Program-made: the position numbers and the translations under genes
Notes under the pieces: model-generated
The model's input: the letters and a program-made list of their open reading frames with translations, nothing else
Database searches by the model: none
Told to the model about the DNA's origin: nothing
NCBI RefSeq assembly: GCF_009727155.1
Contig: NZ_WNWM01000002.1
Coordinates: 310,001 to 374,000, forward strand
Direction: 5' to 3'
Length of the DNA: 64,000 bases
From: Pseudoduganella dura
GTDB taxonomy: Bacteria; Pseudomonadota; Gammaproteobacteria; Burkholderiales; Burkholderiaceae_D
Shown here: one piece after another, positions 1-8,572 of the stretch
Position numbering within the stretch: position 1 is the stretch's first letter
Layout: each line of letters starts with the position of its first letter

Positions 1-417
1 GCGGCGCAGGCCGGCGTGAACCTGTACATCAACATCCGGTGCGATGTATTCGCGCGGCAGCTCGTGCCGGCACAGGCATGTGTCGAGGAAACGCTGCGGC
101 GGGCACGCATGTACCGCGGAGCGGGCGCCGATGGCCTGTTCCCGCTGGCCGTCACGGATACCGGCGAGATCGCGGCGCTGGCCGCGGGAACGGAACTGCT
201 GCTGAACGTGATCGCCTGGCACGGCCTGCCGCCGGTAACGGAGCTGGCCACGCTGGGCGTGCGGCGCGTGAGCACCGGTTCATGGTTGCCGCAGACGCTG
301 TGGAAGCGCACGGCCGGGCTGGCGGCAGACTTCCTCGCGCAGGGCCGCTCGAACGTGCTGGTGGACGACGCCGAGGCTTACGGCGCGATCAATGCGCTGC
401 TGCCCGCGCCGGCTTGA
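1..417 (+). CDS. Isocitrate lyase/PEP mutase family protein, 3' end (partial)
   Basis: The frame is open from the first base of the window to a TGA at 415-417, so only the C-terminal part of the gene is present. The readable segments NLYINIRCDV, YRGAGADGLFP and LLLNVIAWHGLP match the C-terminal half of the PEP mutase/isocitrate lyase superfamily, a TIM barrel acting on C-C or C-P bonds of 2-oxo acids (family knowledge). The conserved N-terminal metal-binding residues lie outside the window, so the exact substrate cannot be told. It runs tail-to-tail with ligD, with a 10-bp gap. Confidence 0.8.
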   Translation, partial: AAQAGVNLYINIRCDVFARQLVPAQACVEETLRRARMYRGAGADGLFPLAVTDTGEIAALAAGTELLLNVIAWHGLPPVTELATLGVRRVSTGSWLPQTLWKRTAGLAADFLAQGRSNVLVDDAEAYGAINALLPAPA

Positions 418-427
418 TCGTTTCCGC

Positions 428-3193
428 TTACTTGTCCTTGTAGCCCAGCTGCTTCATCGCCTTCGTGATGGTCGTCGCACTCTTCGCGTAATCGGCCCAC
501 GGTTCGTTGCCGTGGTCGAGCCGGGTATGCACGGTGGCCACGGTCCAGTGGTCGCCGCCGGTCAGGTGTTCGAGCTCGCTCCAGTCGACCGGCACCGAGA
601 TGCCCATGCCGGGCCGCGCGCGGGCCGACCAGGCGGCCGCCGTGGTGGCGCCCCGGCCGTTGCGCAGGTAATCGATGAAGATCTTGCCGACCCGGTTCTT
701 CGGCCCGCTCTTGAATGCGAAGCGGTCCGGCAGGGTGCGCGCCATGTGCTCGACGATGAAGCTCGAAAAGCCTTTCACCGTGTCCCAGCCGTGCTGCGGC
801 TTCAGGGGCACCACCACGTGCAGGCCCTTGCCGCCGCTGGTCTTCAGGAACGACGGCAGGCCCAGTTGTTCGAGGAATGCCCGCATCAGCTGCGCCGCTT
901 CCTGGATCTGCGGCCACGCCACGCCCTGTCCGGGATCGAGGTCGAACACCATGCGGTTCGGCTTTTCGTAGGTTTTCGCAAACGCGTTCTGCGTGTGGAA
1001 CTCGACCACGTTCCACTGCGCGCACGACAGCAGCGCCTGCGCGCTGGACACCTCGAGCATCGTCGGATGGTCGGGATCGAGTTCCTGCGGCAACTGCTTC
1101 ACGCCGGGCAGCTTGCCGACCTCGGAGTGCTTCTGGAAGAACAGCTCGCCGCCGATGCCGGCCGGCGCCCGCACCAGCGCCAGTGGGCGGCCTTTCAGGT
1201 GTTCGAGCATCAGTTCATGGACCAGCGCGTAGTAGCGCACCAGCCCGATCTTCGTCATGCCGCTGGCGGGGTCGATCAGCCGGTCGGGGTTGGTCACCTT
1301 CAGCGTGGCCGGCAGCGTGCTGTCGACGCCGGAGCCGGCGGAGGGACCGGATGCCGCCTTCCCGGCGCCCTTGATTGCAGCTTTCGTTGCGGCGTTCGTC
1401 GCGGTCCTGGTTGCGGTCTTGCTCGTTGCCTTGGCTGCCTTCGCGGCCGGCTTGCCTTCGTTCTGTGCCTGCATGACATCCTCCACATGGACAGCCCGCT
1501 CGCGGCGGATACTGGTTGCCTTCTTGTCGGTGCGCAGGCCGAGGAATACGGCATGGCGGATCGAGCCGCCGCCCGTCCACTCGCCGAACGTGACTTCGGC
1601 CACGAGCGTGGGCTTGACCCAGTGCGCCTTCTTGTCGATCGCCTTGTCGGTCGCGAACGGACTGGCGTCGGCGGCCACCTTTTTCAGCCTGGCGGTGATG
1701 TCGCGCAGCGATGTGCCGTCGAACCCGGTGCCCACGTTGCCGGCGTAATGCAGCGTCCCGGCGTCGTCGTAATACCCCAGCAGCAGCGAGCCGATGCCCA
1801 CGCGCGAGCCTTTCGGATCGGTATAGCCGCCGATGACGAACTCCTGGCGCTGCGCGCACTTCAACTTGATCCAGTCGCCCGACCGCCGCGAGGTGTACAG
1901 CGCATCGCGCCGCTTGCCGATGATGCCTTCCAGGCCCATCCGGCAGGCGGCGGCCACGATTTCCTCCGGCGGCGCCGCCAGCTCGGCGGAGAGTCGCACC
2001 ATGCCGGTCGTTTCCGTGCCCATTACCGTCTGCAGCAGTTCGCGGCGCTGGACCAGCGGCACGCCGCGCAGGTCATGGCCGTCGAGGTACGGCGCGTCGA
2101 AGACGAAGTAGACGATGTTCTTTGTCTTTTCGCCGTCGAACGCCTGCTGCAGGAGGCCGAAGCTGGGGCGGCCGTTCTTGTCGTGCACGACGATCTCGCC
2201 GTCGTACCAGCCGTCCGGCAGGGCCATCTTCGCCAGCGCGGCGCGCAGCGGTTCCAGCTTGTGGGTCCAGTCGTTGCCGTTGCGGGTCCACAGCTCGATC
2301 GACGCGCCTTCGATGCGGGCGAGCAGCCGGTAGCCATCGAACTTGAGCTCGAAGATCCAGTTTTCCGGGTCGGCCGGCGGCGAGTCCACCAGCGTGGCCA
2401 GCTCCGGCGCGAGCGTTTCGGGCAGCCCGACCTTGGCGAGGGGGGCGACGGCAGCCGCGCCGGCCCGGGACTTCGCGGCCGTTGCCGCGGGCTTCGCCGC
2501 CGTTTTCTTCGCCGCCGTTTTCTTCGCCGCCGTTTTCTTTGCGGCGGCTTTCCTTGCCGTGGCTTTCGCTGCCGGCCGGCCCTGGTGCGCCATGGCCGTG
2601 CTTTCCGCTTCGTCCGCTTCCGGCGTGAGCTTCTCCGCCGTGGGCATGCCGAGCGCCTTCACGCTGCCGGGCATCTCGTCGACGACGGAAAATTCGTCCG
2701 CCGCGCGCACGTACTCGTCCTTTTCCTTGATCAGCAGCCAGGGTTCCTGCTTCTCGCCCGAGTGGCGCATGCGGATCAGAACCCAGCGGCCATGCATCTT
2801 GTGGCCGCGCAATTCGAACTTCAGGTTGCCGTCGCGATAGCCCTGGTGCGGATCGCCGACCGGATGCCAGGTGCCCTTGTCCCAGATGATTACCTTGCCG
2901 GCGCCATACTGCTTCGCCGGGATCTCGCCTTCGAAATCGTTATACGAGATCGGATGGTCTTCCACGTGCACGGCCATGCGCTTGTCGTGGCTGTCGTAGC
3001 TGGGACCTTTCGGCACCGCCCAGCTTTTCATCGTGCCGTCGAGTTCGATGCGGAAATCGTAGTGCAGCCGCGTGGCCCAGTGCTTCTGGATCACGAACGT
3101 GAGCGCCTCGCGGCCCTCTTCACCGCCTTCGGCGGGTTCCGGCGTGATCGCGAAGTTGCGCTTGGCCTTGTATTGTTTGAGTGCGTCGGTCAT
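428..3193 (-). CDS. ligD: ATP-dependent DNA ligase D
   Basis: 921 aa in the order phosphoesterase - ligase - polymerase. Residues about 10-165 form the 3'-phosphoesterase domain (HYDFRIELDG near residue 44). A Lys/Ala-rich linker covers about 205-245. The ligase domain follows, with catalytic K284 in ELKFDGYR. The C-terminal third, from about residue 615, is the primase-like polymerase domain with the metal-binding FDLDPG motif. LigD repairs double-strand breaks by non-homologous end joining together with Ku. No ku gene lies in the window. The TGACCGACGC... start has no competing upstream ATG. Length and domain order agree with the Pseudomonas-type enzyme. Confidence 0.95.
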   Translation of the reverse strand: MTDALKQYKAKRNFAITPEPAEGGEEGREALTFVIQKHWATRLHYDFRIELDGTMKSWAVPKGPSYDSHDKRMAVHVEDHPISYNDFEGEIPAKQYGAGKVIIWDKGTWHPVGDPHQGYRDGNLKFELRGHKMHGRWVLIRMRHSGEKQEPWLLIKEKDEYVRAADEFSVVDEMPGSVKALGMPTAEKLTPEADEAESTAMAHQGRPAAKATARKAAAKKTAAKKTAAKKTAAKPAATAAKSRAGAAAVAPLAKVGLPETLAPELATLVDSPPADPENWIFELKFDGYRLLARIEGASIELWTRNGNDWTHKLEPLRAALAKMALPDGWYDGEIVVHDKNGRPSFGLLQQAFDGEKTKNIVYFVFDAPYLDGHDLRGVPLVQRRELLQTVMGTETTGMVRLSAELAAPPEEIVAAACRMGLEGIIGKRRDALYTSRRSGDWIKLKCAQRQEFVIGGYTDPKGSRVGIGSLLLGYYDDAGTLHYAGNVGTGFDGTSLRDITARLKKVAADASPFATDKAIDKKAHWVKPTLVAEVTFGEWTGGGSIRHAVFLGLRTDKKATSIRRERAVHVEDVMQAQNEGKPAAKAAKATSKTATRTATNAATKAAIKGAGKAASGPSAGSGVDSTLPATLKVTNPDRLIDPASGMTKIGLVRYYALVHELMLEHLKGRPLALVRAPAGIGGELFFQKHSEVGKLPGVKQLPQELDPDHPTMLEVSSAQALLSCAQWNVVEFHTQNAFAKTYEKPNRMVFDLDPGQGVAWPQIQEAAQLMRAFLEQLGLPSFLKTSGGKGLHVVVPLKPQHGWDTVKGFSSFIVEHMARTLPDRFAFKSGPKNRVGKIFIDYLRNGRGATTAAAWSARARPGMGISVPVDWSELEHLTGGDHWTVATVHTRLDHGNEPWADYAKSATTITKAMKQLGYKDK

Positions 3194-3386
3194 GGCCTTA
3201 CTCTAGGCCCGCGGCACCCGGAACATCGGTACGTCAGCTAACAGAAGAGTCCCGATTTGTAACAGATGTAAAGCCGGTCAACGCTGTTGGAACGGGTGGC
3301 GTTTTCTGCCCAGTGACTCGCGCAAGTCGAGTCACCCCGGATGACTGAACTCAACTGAGCACACAACCAAGCACGAGGACTACGCC

Positions 3387-3740
3387 ATGAAAAAAGTAAT
3401 CGCTACCCTGATCGCGGGCCTGTTCGCCGGCGCCGCATTCGCGCAGACCGCCGCACCGGCCACCGCGCCGGCCACCGCCGCCCACGCGGACGCCGCCCAT
3501 GCGAAGGATGCCGCCAAGGTGCAGAAGGAAGTAGCCCAGGCCGACGCGAAGGAAGCCAAGGTAGCCGCCAAGGCCGATGCCAAGGTCGCCAAGGAACAGG
3601 CGGAAGCGAACAAGGATGTCGCCGAAGCCAAGGCCGATGCAAAGCATAAAAAAGCCAAGGCCCATGAAAAGGCCGCCAAGCAAAAGGCCGACGCCAAGGA
3701 AGACGCCGCGCACCTGACCACCGCACCGCAAACCAAGTAA
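3387..3740 (+). CDS. Exported Ala/Lys-rich small protein
   Basis: 117 aa. The first 19 residues are a clear Sec signal peptide (MKKVIATLIAGLFAGAAFA, cut before Q20). The mature part is almost entirely Ala, Lys, Asp, Glu and His in repeats such as AKADAKVAKE, predicting a single long helix or coiled coil, like histone-H1-like tails but exported. A GAGGA ribosome site lies 8-10 bases before the ATG and a strong terminator follows, so it is a monocistronic gene. I do not recognise a characterised family; a periplasmic or envelope role is inference. Confidence 0.75.
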   Translation: MKKVIATLIAGLFAGAAFAQTAAPATAPATAAHADAAHAKDAAKVQKEVAQADAKEAKVAAKADAKVAKEQAEANKDVAEAKADAKHKKAKAHEKAAKQKADAKEDAAHLTTAPQTK

Positions 3741-3812
3741 ATACCGTCGCTACTCTCAGAGCACATAAAACGGAAGATAAAGCCGAGTACAAAAAAATTT
3801 GCCGGCTCCCTT

Positions 3813-3841
3813 GCCCGTGCCTTGCGCACGGGCTTTTTTTT
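3813..3841 (+). terminator. Rho-independent terminator
   Basis: Perfect 8-bp stem GCCCGTGC / GCACGGGC with a 5-base loop, followed by eight T. It sits about 70 bases after the Ala/Lys-rich protein gene and before the MHS transporter gene. Confidence 0.9.
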
Positions 3842-3942
3842 CGTACCCTTCCTTATGGACAGTGGGCACCCCGGCCAATCGGGCAGGCACCTCGAGCATG
3901 CAGCCGCTATCATGAAAGCCGTCTTTATGAACAGGCTTGACC

Positions 3943-5211
3943 ATGAGCGACCACAAGATCCACAGCCCCATCCTCTCCATCGTCGGTGCCTCGTCGGGTA
4001 ATCTCGTCGAGTGGTACGACTTCTACGCATACTCGTTTACTTCCCTGTATTTCGCCGCCGCCTTCTTCCCGAAGGGCGACGCGACCTCGCAGCTGCTCAA
4101 CACCGCCGGCATCTTTGCCGTGGGCTTTTTCATGCGCCCGCTGGGCGGCTGGCTGTTCGGCCGTATCGCCGACCGGCTCGGGCGCCGCACCTCGATGATG
4201 GCGTCGGTACTGCTGATGTGCTTCGGCTCGCTGATGGTGGGTCTGCTGCCCACCTATGCCAGCATCGGCTACTGGGCACCGTTCCTGCTGCTGCTCGCGC
4301 GCCTGATCCAGGGCCTGTCGGTGGGCGGCGAATACGGCACCAGTGCCACCTACATGAGCGAGGTGGCGGTGGCGGGCAAGCGCGGCTTCTACGCCTCGTT
4401 CCAGTATGTGACGCTGATCGGCGGCCAGCTGCTTGCCACCCTGGTGCTGGTGGGCCTGCTGCAGTTCCTGACGCCGGATGAAATGCGCGCATGGGGCTGG
4501 CGCATCCCGTTCTTCATCGGCGCGGCGGCGGCCCTCGTCGCATTGTTCCTGCGCCGCGCACTGGTGGAAACCGCGACCGAGGCAAGCAAGAGCGAAAAAG
4601 CCGGCACCATCAAGGGCGTGCTGGAACACCCCCGCGCGCTGCTGACGGTGCTGGGCTACACGGCCGGCGGCTCGCTGGCGTTCTACACGTACACGACCTA
4701 CATGCAGAAATACCTCGTCAACACGGCGCACATGAACGCCGAAACGGCGACGCTGGTGATGACGGCGGTGCTGTTCTGCTTCATGGTGATGCAGCCGCTG
4801 TTCGGCGCGCTGTCGGACCGCATCGGCCGGCGCACGATGATGATCATCTTCGGTTTCCTGACGATGGCCGGCACGGTGCCCCTGATGACGGCCATCGGCC
4901 AGGTCCAGTCGCCGGTGCAGGCGTTCGCCCTGGTGATGACCGCGCTGGTGGGCGTGAGCTTCTATACCTCGATCAGCGGCATCGTCAAGGCCGAAATGTT
5001 CCCGCCGGAGATCCGCGCGCTGGCGGTCGGATTGTCGTACGCGATCGGCAACGCGGCCTTCGGCGGCACCGCCGAATACGTGGCGCTGCTGTTCAAGTCG
5101 CAGGGCCATGAAAGCGCCTTCTTCTGGTACGTGGCCATCATCTGCGCGATCGCGCTGGCGGCATCGTGGATCATGCCGGATTCGCGCCGGCATGGATACC
5201 TGAAAGCCTGA
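3943..5211 (+). CDS. MFS transporter, metabolite:H+ symporter (MHS) family, KgtP-like
   Basis: 422 aa, twelve predicted membrane helices. The N-terminal [14 protein letters not shown] signature and the loop 2-3 motif [10 protein letters not shown] (residues about 74-84), repeated as [10 protein letters not shown] in the second half, place it in the MHS subfamily of proton symporters for dicarboxylates, 2-oxoglutarate, citrate or betaine (family knowledge). The closest general type is alpha-ketoglutarate permease; the substrate is not decidable by eye. I prefer the ATG at 3943 over a TTG six bases upstream. It is the only gene between a terminator and the convergent metallo-beta-lactamase. Confidence 0.9.
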   Translation: MSDHKIHSPILSIVGASSGNLVEWYDFYAYSFTSLYFAAAFFPKGDATSQLLNTAGIFAVGFFMRPLGGWLFGRIADRLGRRTSMMASVLLMCFGSLMVGLLPTYASIGYWAPFLLLLARLIQGLSVGGEYGTSATYMSEVAVAGKRGFYASFQYVTLIGGQLLATLVLVGLLQFLTPDEMRAWGWRIPFFIGAAAALVALFLRRALVETATEASKSEKAGTIKGVLEHPRALLTVLGYTAGGSLAFYTYTTYMQKYLVNTAHMNAETATLVMTAVLFCFMVMQPLFGALSDRIGRRTMMIIFGFLTMAGTVPLMTAIGQVQSPVQAFALVMTALVGVSFYTSISGIVKAEMFPPEIRALAVGLSYAIGNAAFGGTAEYVALLFKSQGHESAFFWYVAIICAIALAASWIMPDSRRHGYLKA

Positions 5212-5218
5212 TCGAGGA

Positions 5219-5238
5219 AGCCCCGGTGGCCCGGGGCT
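5219..5238. terminator. GC-rich hairpin between convergent genes
   Basis: 8-bp perfect inverted repeat AGCCCCGG / CCGGGGCT with a 4-base loop, lying between the stops of the MHS transporter and the metallo-beta-lactamase. It has no T-tract, so intrinsic termination is uncertain. Confidence 0.35.
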
Positions 5239-6091
5239 ACCTGGCCGCCGCCTCTTCGCGCAACAGCTTCTCCAGCCGCTGCCGTCCCTGCTCGGCATAG
5301 CGCCGGCAGGCTTCGGGATCGATGAACGCCGCGTTGCCGAGCTGCGCCTGCTTCGCCTTGCGCTCCCACAGCCCGGAGAATTCCGGATGCGCGGCGACGA
5401 GGATGTCGCATTGCAGGCCGGCGATCTTCGCGATCGACGCTTCCAGTTGCGCCCTTGCTTCAGGCCACCGCGGGTCGCCGCCGTAGCGGAAGCCCTGCTG
5501 CCCGACGGCGTTCAGGCTGTCCGCATATACCATGTTCGCGGTACGGCCGTTCTCGGTGGACTGCCAGGTCCACGACAGGCCGCCCGGCGTGTGGCCCGGC
5601 GTGGCGTGCGCCGTGATGGCCAGCGGGCCGAGCGTGACGACGTCGCCATCCCTGACCGCCCGGGTCTTCACGACAGGCGCCATCTCCGGCAGGCTGGCAT
5701 ACTGCGGGTCCGCCGCATCCGGCTTGCCGGTCGCCAGCACGGCCGTGCTCCTGGCGCTGCCGATCACGGTGGCGCCCGTCAGTTCCTGCAGCGTCGCGGC
5801 ACCGCCCACGTGATCCGCATGTTCGTGCGAGGTGAGGATGTATTTCACGTCCTCGATCTTGAAGCCCAGCCGGCGGATGCTCGCTGCGATGCCGGCGGGC
5901 GACTTCGGCGTGCCGGCGTCGATCAGGATATGGCCGGCGGGCGACGTCACCAGCACGGCGGCGATGCCTTTCGGGCCGACATAGTATGAATTGCCGTACA
6001 GGGCGAACGGCGCCTGCGGCTCGTCCCAGTCTCCAGCGTGCGCGAAGGCGGCCAGGCCGAGGAAGGCGACGGCGATCAGTTTTTTCTTCAT
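5237..6091 (-). CDS. Subclass B3 metallo-beta-lactamase
   Basis: 284 aa with a Sec signal peptide (residues 1-19, ending AFAHA). All zinc ligands of the B3 class are visible: H89-E-H91-A-D93-H94, H167 in ATPGHTPGGLSW, and H235 in VAAHPEFSG. YADSLNAV is the usual B3 segment before the last ligand. The enzyme would hydrolyse beta-lactams, often including carbapenems, in the periplasm. I chose the internal ATG at 6091, which directly precedes the signal peptide and has a GGA upstream; an ATG at 6121 would add ten residues in front of it. B3 enzymes are common chromosomal genes in Oxalobacteraceae (family knowledge). No regulator is adjacent. Confidence 0.93.
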   Translation of the reverse strand: MKKKLIAVAFLGLAAFAHAGDWDEPQAPFALYGNSYYVGPKGIAAVLVTSPAGHILIDAGTPKSPAGIAASIRRLGFKIEDVKYILTSHEHADHVGGAATLQELTGATVIGSARSTAVLATGKPDAADPQYASLPEMAPVVKTRAVRDGDVVTLGPLAITAHATPGHTPGGLSWTWQSTENGRTANMVYADSLNAVGQQGFRYGGDPRWPEARAQLEASIAKIAGLQCDILVAAHPEFSGLWERKAKQAQLGNAAFIDPEACRRYAEQGRQRLEKLLREEAAAR

Positions 6092-6175
6092 GGGATTTTC
6101 CGTGTGAATGAACGGAGTCATTCTAGGAAACGGCCGGCGCGAAAGCCACGACGGCGAAACCGCCGAAGGGGGCGT

Positions 6176-6831
6176 TCATCCCACGATGTACAGGCCGGCG
6201 TGCTGCTGCGAATTGCGGTCGCCGCGCCGGTAGCTGCGGAACACCGGGTTGCCCGAAGCATCGCGCGCGCAGCAGGTGCAGCCGCCGGCATGGTCGATCG
6301 CCGTCACGCCGGCCTTGCGCAACTGGTAATCGGCGATGGCCCGCAGGTTCAGGTGGCGGTGCGAAGGCAGCAGGTCCGCCGCCGGGATGCCGGGGAAGCG
6401 CCGCGCGAAATCCAGTGCGAGCACTTCGCTTACTTCGTAGCAGGCGGCGCAGATCGTCGGGCCGATCGCCGCCACCCACTCATCGCCGGCTTCCAGTTGC
6501 GCCAGAACGCGAGGGATGATGCCGTCCGCCAGCCCGCGCCAGCCTGCATGCACGGCCGCCACATGGCCGCCATCGCGCCGCGCCAGCAACAGCGGCACGC
6601 AGTCGGCAGTGATCACGGAAACGGCGATCTCCCGCTGCTGCGTGTGAAACGCATCGGCCTCCCCGCCCGCTGCCGCGACTCTGCGATCCGCACGGCCGTC
6701 GTCCCGTGCACCTGCTTCTTCTGCGGCCGCGATTCCCATACGGGCAGCAATACGGCCGGCACCAGCTCTGCGCCGGTGCCGAAGCCGTGCACGACATTTG
6801 GAATACTGCTGAGCAATACGCTGGTGATCAA
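6176..6831 (-). pseudogene. pgeF: Purine nucleoside phosphorylase/laccase-domain protein PgeF (YfiH), frameshifted
   Basis: The N-terminal part (SVLLSSIPNVVHGFGTG ... QKKQVHGTTAVRIAE) reads in one frame from a TTG at 6831 with a GGGAG ribosome site. The catalytic part (GGEADAFHT ... SVITADCVPLLL ... AAVHAGWRGLADG ... QQHAGLYIVG) reads in another. The switch lies near 6676-6685, where one base appears to be missing; restoring one would give a continuous YfiH protein of about 220 aa with the conserved Cys and HAGWRG. In other bacteria PgeF removes misincorporated serine from a peptidoglycan precursor or acts on purine nucleosides. Either a sequencing error or a real mutation; unchanged downstream codons suggest it is recent. 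Confidence 0.8.
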
Positions 6832-6870
6832 GACGTTCTCCCGTATTTTGACGGTCGAATAATAGCGAAG

Positions 6871-7011
6871 AAATATTTCCGGAAATCGGGGTCAGACCTA
6901 GGCTGTTGGAAATATTTCTCAAATTCGGGGTCTGACCGGATCGCCGGACCGCCCGGTTGTTGGAAATATTATTCGGAGTCGGGGCCTGAACGGGTCGCGG
7001 GACCGCCCGAA
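6871..7011. repeat. 54-bp imperfect tandem repeat, about 2.6 units
   Basis: Unit 2 (6904-6957) and unit 3 (6958-7011) are each 54 bp, start TGTTGGAAATATT and end GGACCGCCCG. A shorter unit 1 (6871-6903) shares AAATATTTC and GGGGTCAGACC. The block lies just upstream of pgeF and behind the RND operon terminator, so it fills most of the gene-free stretch 6832-7078. Confidence 0.85.
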
Positions 7012-7021
7012 GTTTGGCAAC

Positions 7022-7053
7022 AAAAAAAACGGCGGCTCCGGAAGGGGCCGCCG
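7022..7053 (-). terminator. Rho-independent terminator of the RND efflux operon
   Basis: Read on the minus strand, CGGCGGC and GCCGCCG pair as a 7-bp GC stem followed by a run of eight T. It is 26 bases past the stop of the outer-membrane factor gene. Confidence 0.88.
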
Positions 7054-7078
7054 TGAAGGACTACGCGGGGTTACAACA

Positions 7079-8572
7079 TCAATTGCTCGCTTGCGCGGCG
7101 TTGACCGGGGCGTCCCAGCCGCCGCCGAGGGCGCGGATCAGCGCCACGGTGGTGATGGCGCGGTCGCCGCGCAGCTGCACGGCCGTGCGTTCGACGGCGG
7201 CGAGGTTGCGCTGCGCGTCCAGCAGCTCGAGGTAGCTGGAGCGGCCGGCGTCGTACAGCTTCTGCGCCAGGTCGGCGGAGCGGCGGGCGGAGACCACCGC
7301 GTCGTCGATCTGCGCCGTCTGGCCGGACAGGATGCGCAGGCCGGCCAGGTTATCTTCCACCTCGGCGAACGCGGTCAGGACCGTCTGCCGGTACGTGCCG
7401 ACGGATTCTTCCAGCACCGCCTCGCTGCGGGTGATGTTGGCACGGTTGCGGCCGCCGTCGATCACCGGCATCGACAGCAGGGCTCCCAGCAGCCACGAGC
7501 GGCTGCTCCAGCGGAACACGTCCGCGAAGGCGGGGCCGACGCCGCCGCCGTCGGCGCTGATCGTCAGCGCCGGGAACATCGCCGACCGGGCCACGCCGAT
7601 GCGGGCGTTCGACGCCTGCATCGCGCGCTGGGCGGCGGCGATGTCGGGCCGGCGTTCCAGCAGCGACGACGGTAGCCCGGCCGGTATGCCCGGCAGCACG
7701 CCGGCTTCCGTCAGCGGATTCACGCCTGCGGTGAAGTCGGCCGCCGGCTTGCCCAGCAGCACGGCCAGCGCGTGCTCGGCCGTGGTGCGCTGGCGCTGCA
7801 GTCCGATGGCTTCGGCGCGCGACGTCGCCAGTTCGGTCTTCGCGCGGGACAGGTCGAATTCGCCGATATCGCCCAGGTCGAAGCGGCGCTGGTTGACCTT
7901 CACGTTTTCCTCGCGCAGCCGGACCGTCTGCTCCACGGTCGCCAGTTCGGCGTCCGTGGCGCGCAGGCGGAACCAGGTCTGGGCCACGTCGGCCTGCAGC
8001 GACAGCAGCACGGAGCGGTAATTCGCCTCCACCGTCGCCGCGTCGTTGCGCGCGGCCGCCACGTTGGACGAAACACGGCCGAACAGGTCCACTTCGTAGC
8101 TTGCCGTCAGCCGCGCGTTGTAGCTCGTGACCGGCGCCACGTCGGTGCCTTGTGGCAGCCCCGCTTCGCGCGGCGACAGGCGCGACCGGTTGGCACCCAC
8201 GCCAACGCCCACCTGCGGAATGCGGTCCGCCTCGGCGATGCCGGCAATCGCCCGCGCCTGCTTCACGCGCGCCGCGGCCACCGTGAGGTTGGCATTGTTG
8301 CGGATCGATTCGGCCATCAGTTCATTGAGGGCCGTGTCGTTGAACGCCAGCCACCATTCGCCGCGCGGCTGCTGCTCCGCCGGCTGCGCTTCCTTCCAGC
8401 GCGTGCCATCGGCGGCGACTTTCACATCGCCCAGGGCCTGCGGCTCCTTGAAGGCCGCCGGCACGGCGACGTCGGGCTGCTTGAATTCGGGCGCGGCACA
8501 GGCGGTCAATACCAGCGCGGCCACCAGGGGAGCAAGGCCACGCGCGGTGAGCTTGTTCTTCAGGTTGTTCAT
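7079..8572 (-). CDS. RND efflux outer-membrane lipoprotein, NodT/OprM family
   Basis: 497 aa. The signal peptide ends in the lipobox LTAC (Cys near residue 24), so it is lipid-anchored. The rest has the two repeated TolC-type domains, for example GEWWLAFNDTALNELM, ASYEVDLFGRVSSNVAAAR and ARIGVARSAMFPALTISAD. It forms the outer-membrane channel of the efflux pump encoded upstream. The ATG at 8570-8572 overlaps the TGA of the transporter gene by ATGA, indicating translational coupling; the open frame continues upstream inside that gene but is not coding there. Confidence 0.93.
   Translation of the reverse strand: MNNLKNKLTARGLAPLVAALVLTACAAPEFKQPDVAVPAAFKEPQALGDVKVAADGTRWKEAQPAEQQPRGEWWLAFNDTALNELMAESIRNNANLTVAAARVKQARAIAGIAEADRIPQVGVGVGANRSRLSPREAGLPQGTDVAPVTSYNARLTASYEVDLFGRVSSNVAAARNDAATVEANYRSVLLSLQADVAQTWFRLRATDAELATVEQTVRLREENVKVNQRRFDLGDIGEFDLSRAKTELATSRAEAIGLQRQRTTAEHALAVLLGKPAADFTAGVNPLTEAGVLPGIPAGLPSSLLERRPDIAAAQRAMQASNARIGVARSAMFPALTISADGGGVGPAFADVFRWSSRSWLLGALLSMPVIDGGRNRANITRSEAVLEESVGTYRQTVLTAFAEVEDNLAGLRILSGQTAQIDDAVVSARRSADLAQKLYDAGRSSYLELLDAQRNLAAVERTAVQLRGDRAITTVALIRALGGGWDAPVNAAQASN

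Noticed and set aside
392..3241. Long antisense open frame across ligD
   Set aside because: A high-GC shadow frame; the LigD reading has all domain motifs.
6706..7056. Small protein encoded by the 54-bp repeat
   Set aside because: The frame runs across antisense pgeF and a terminator, and has no ribosome site; more likely a non-coding repeat.
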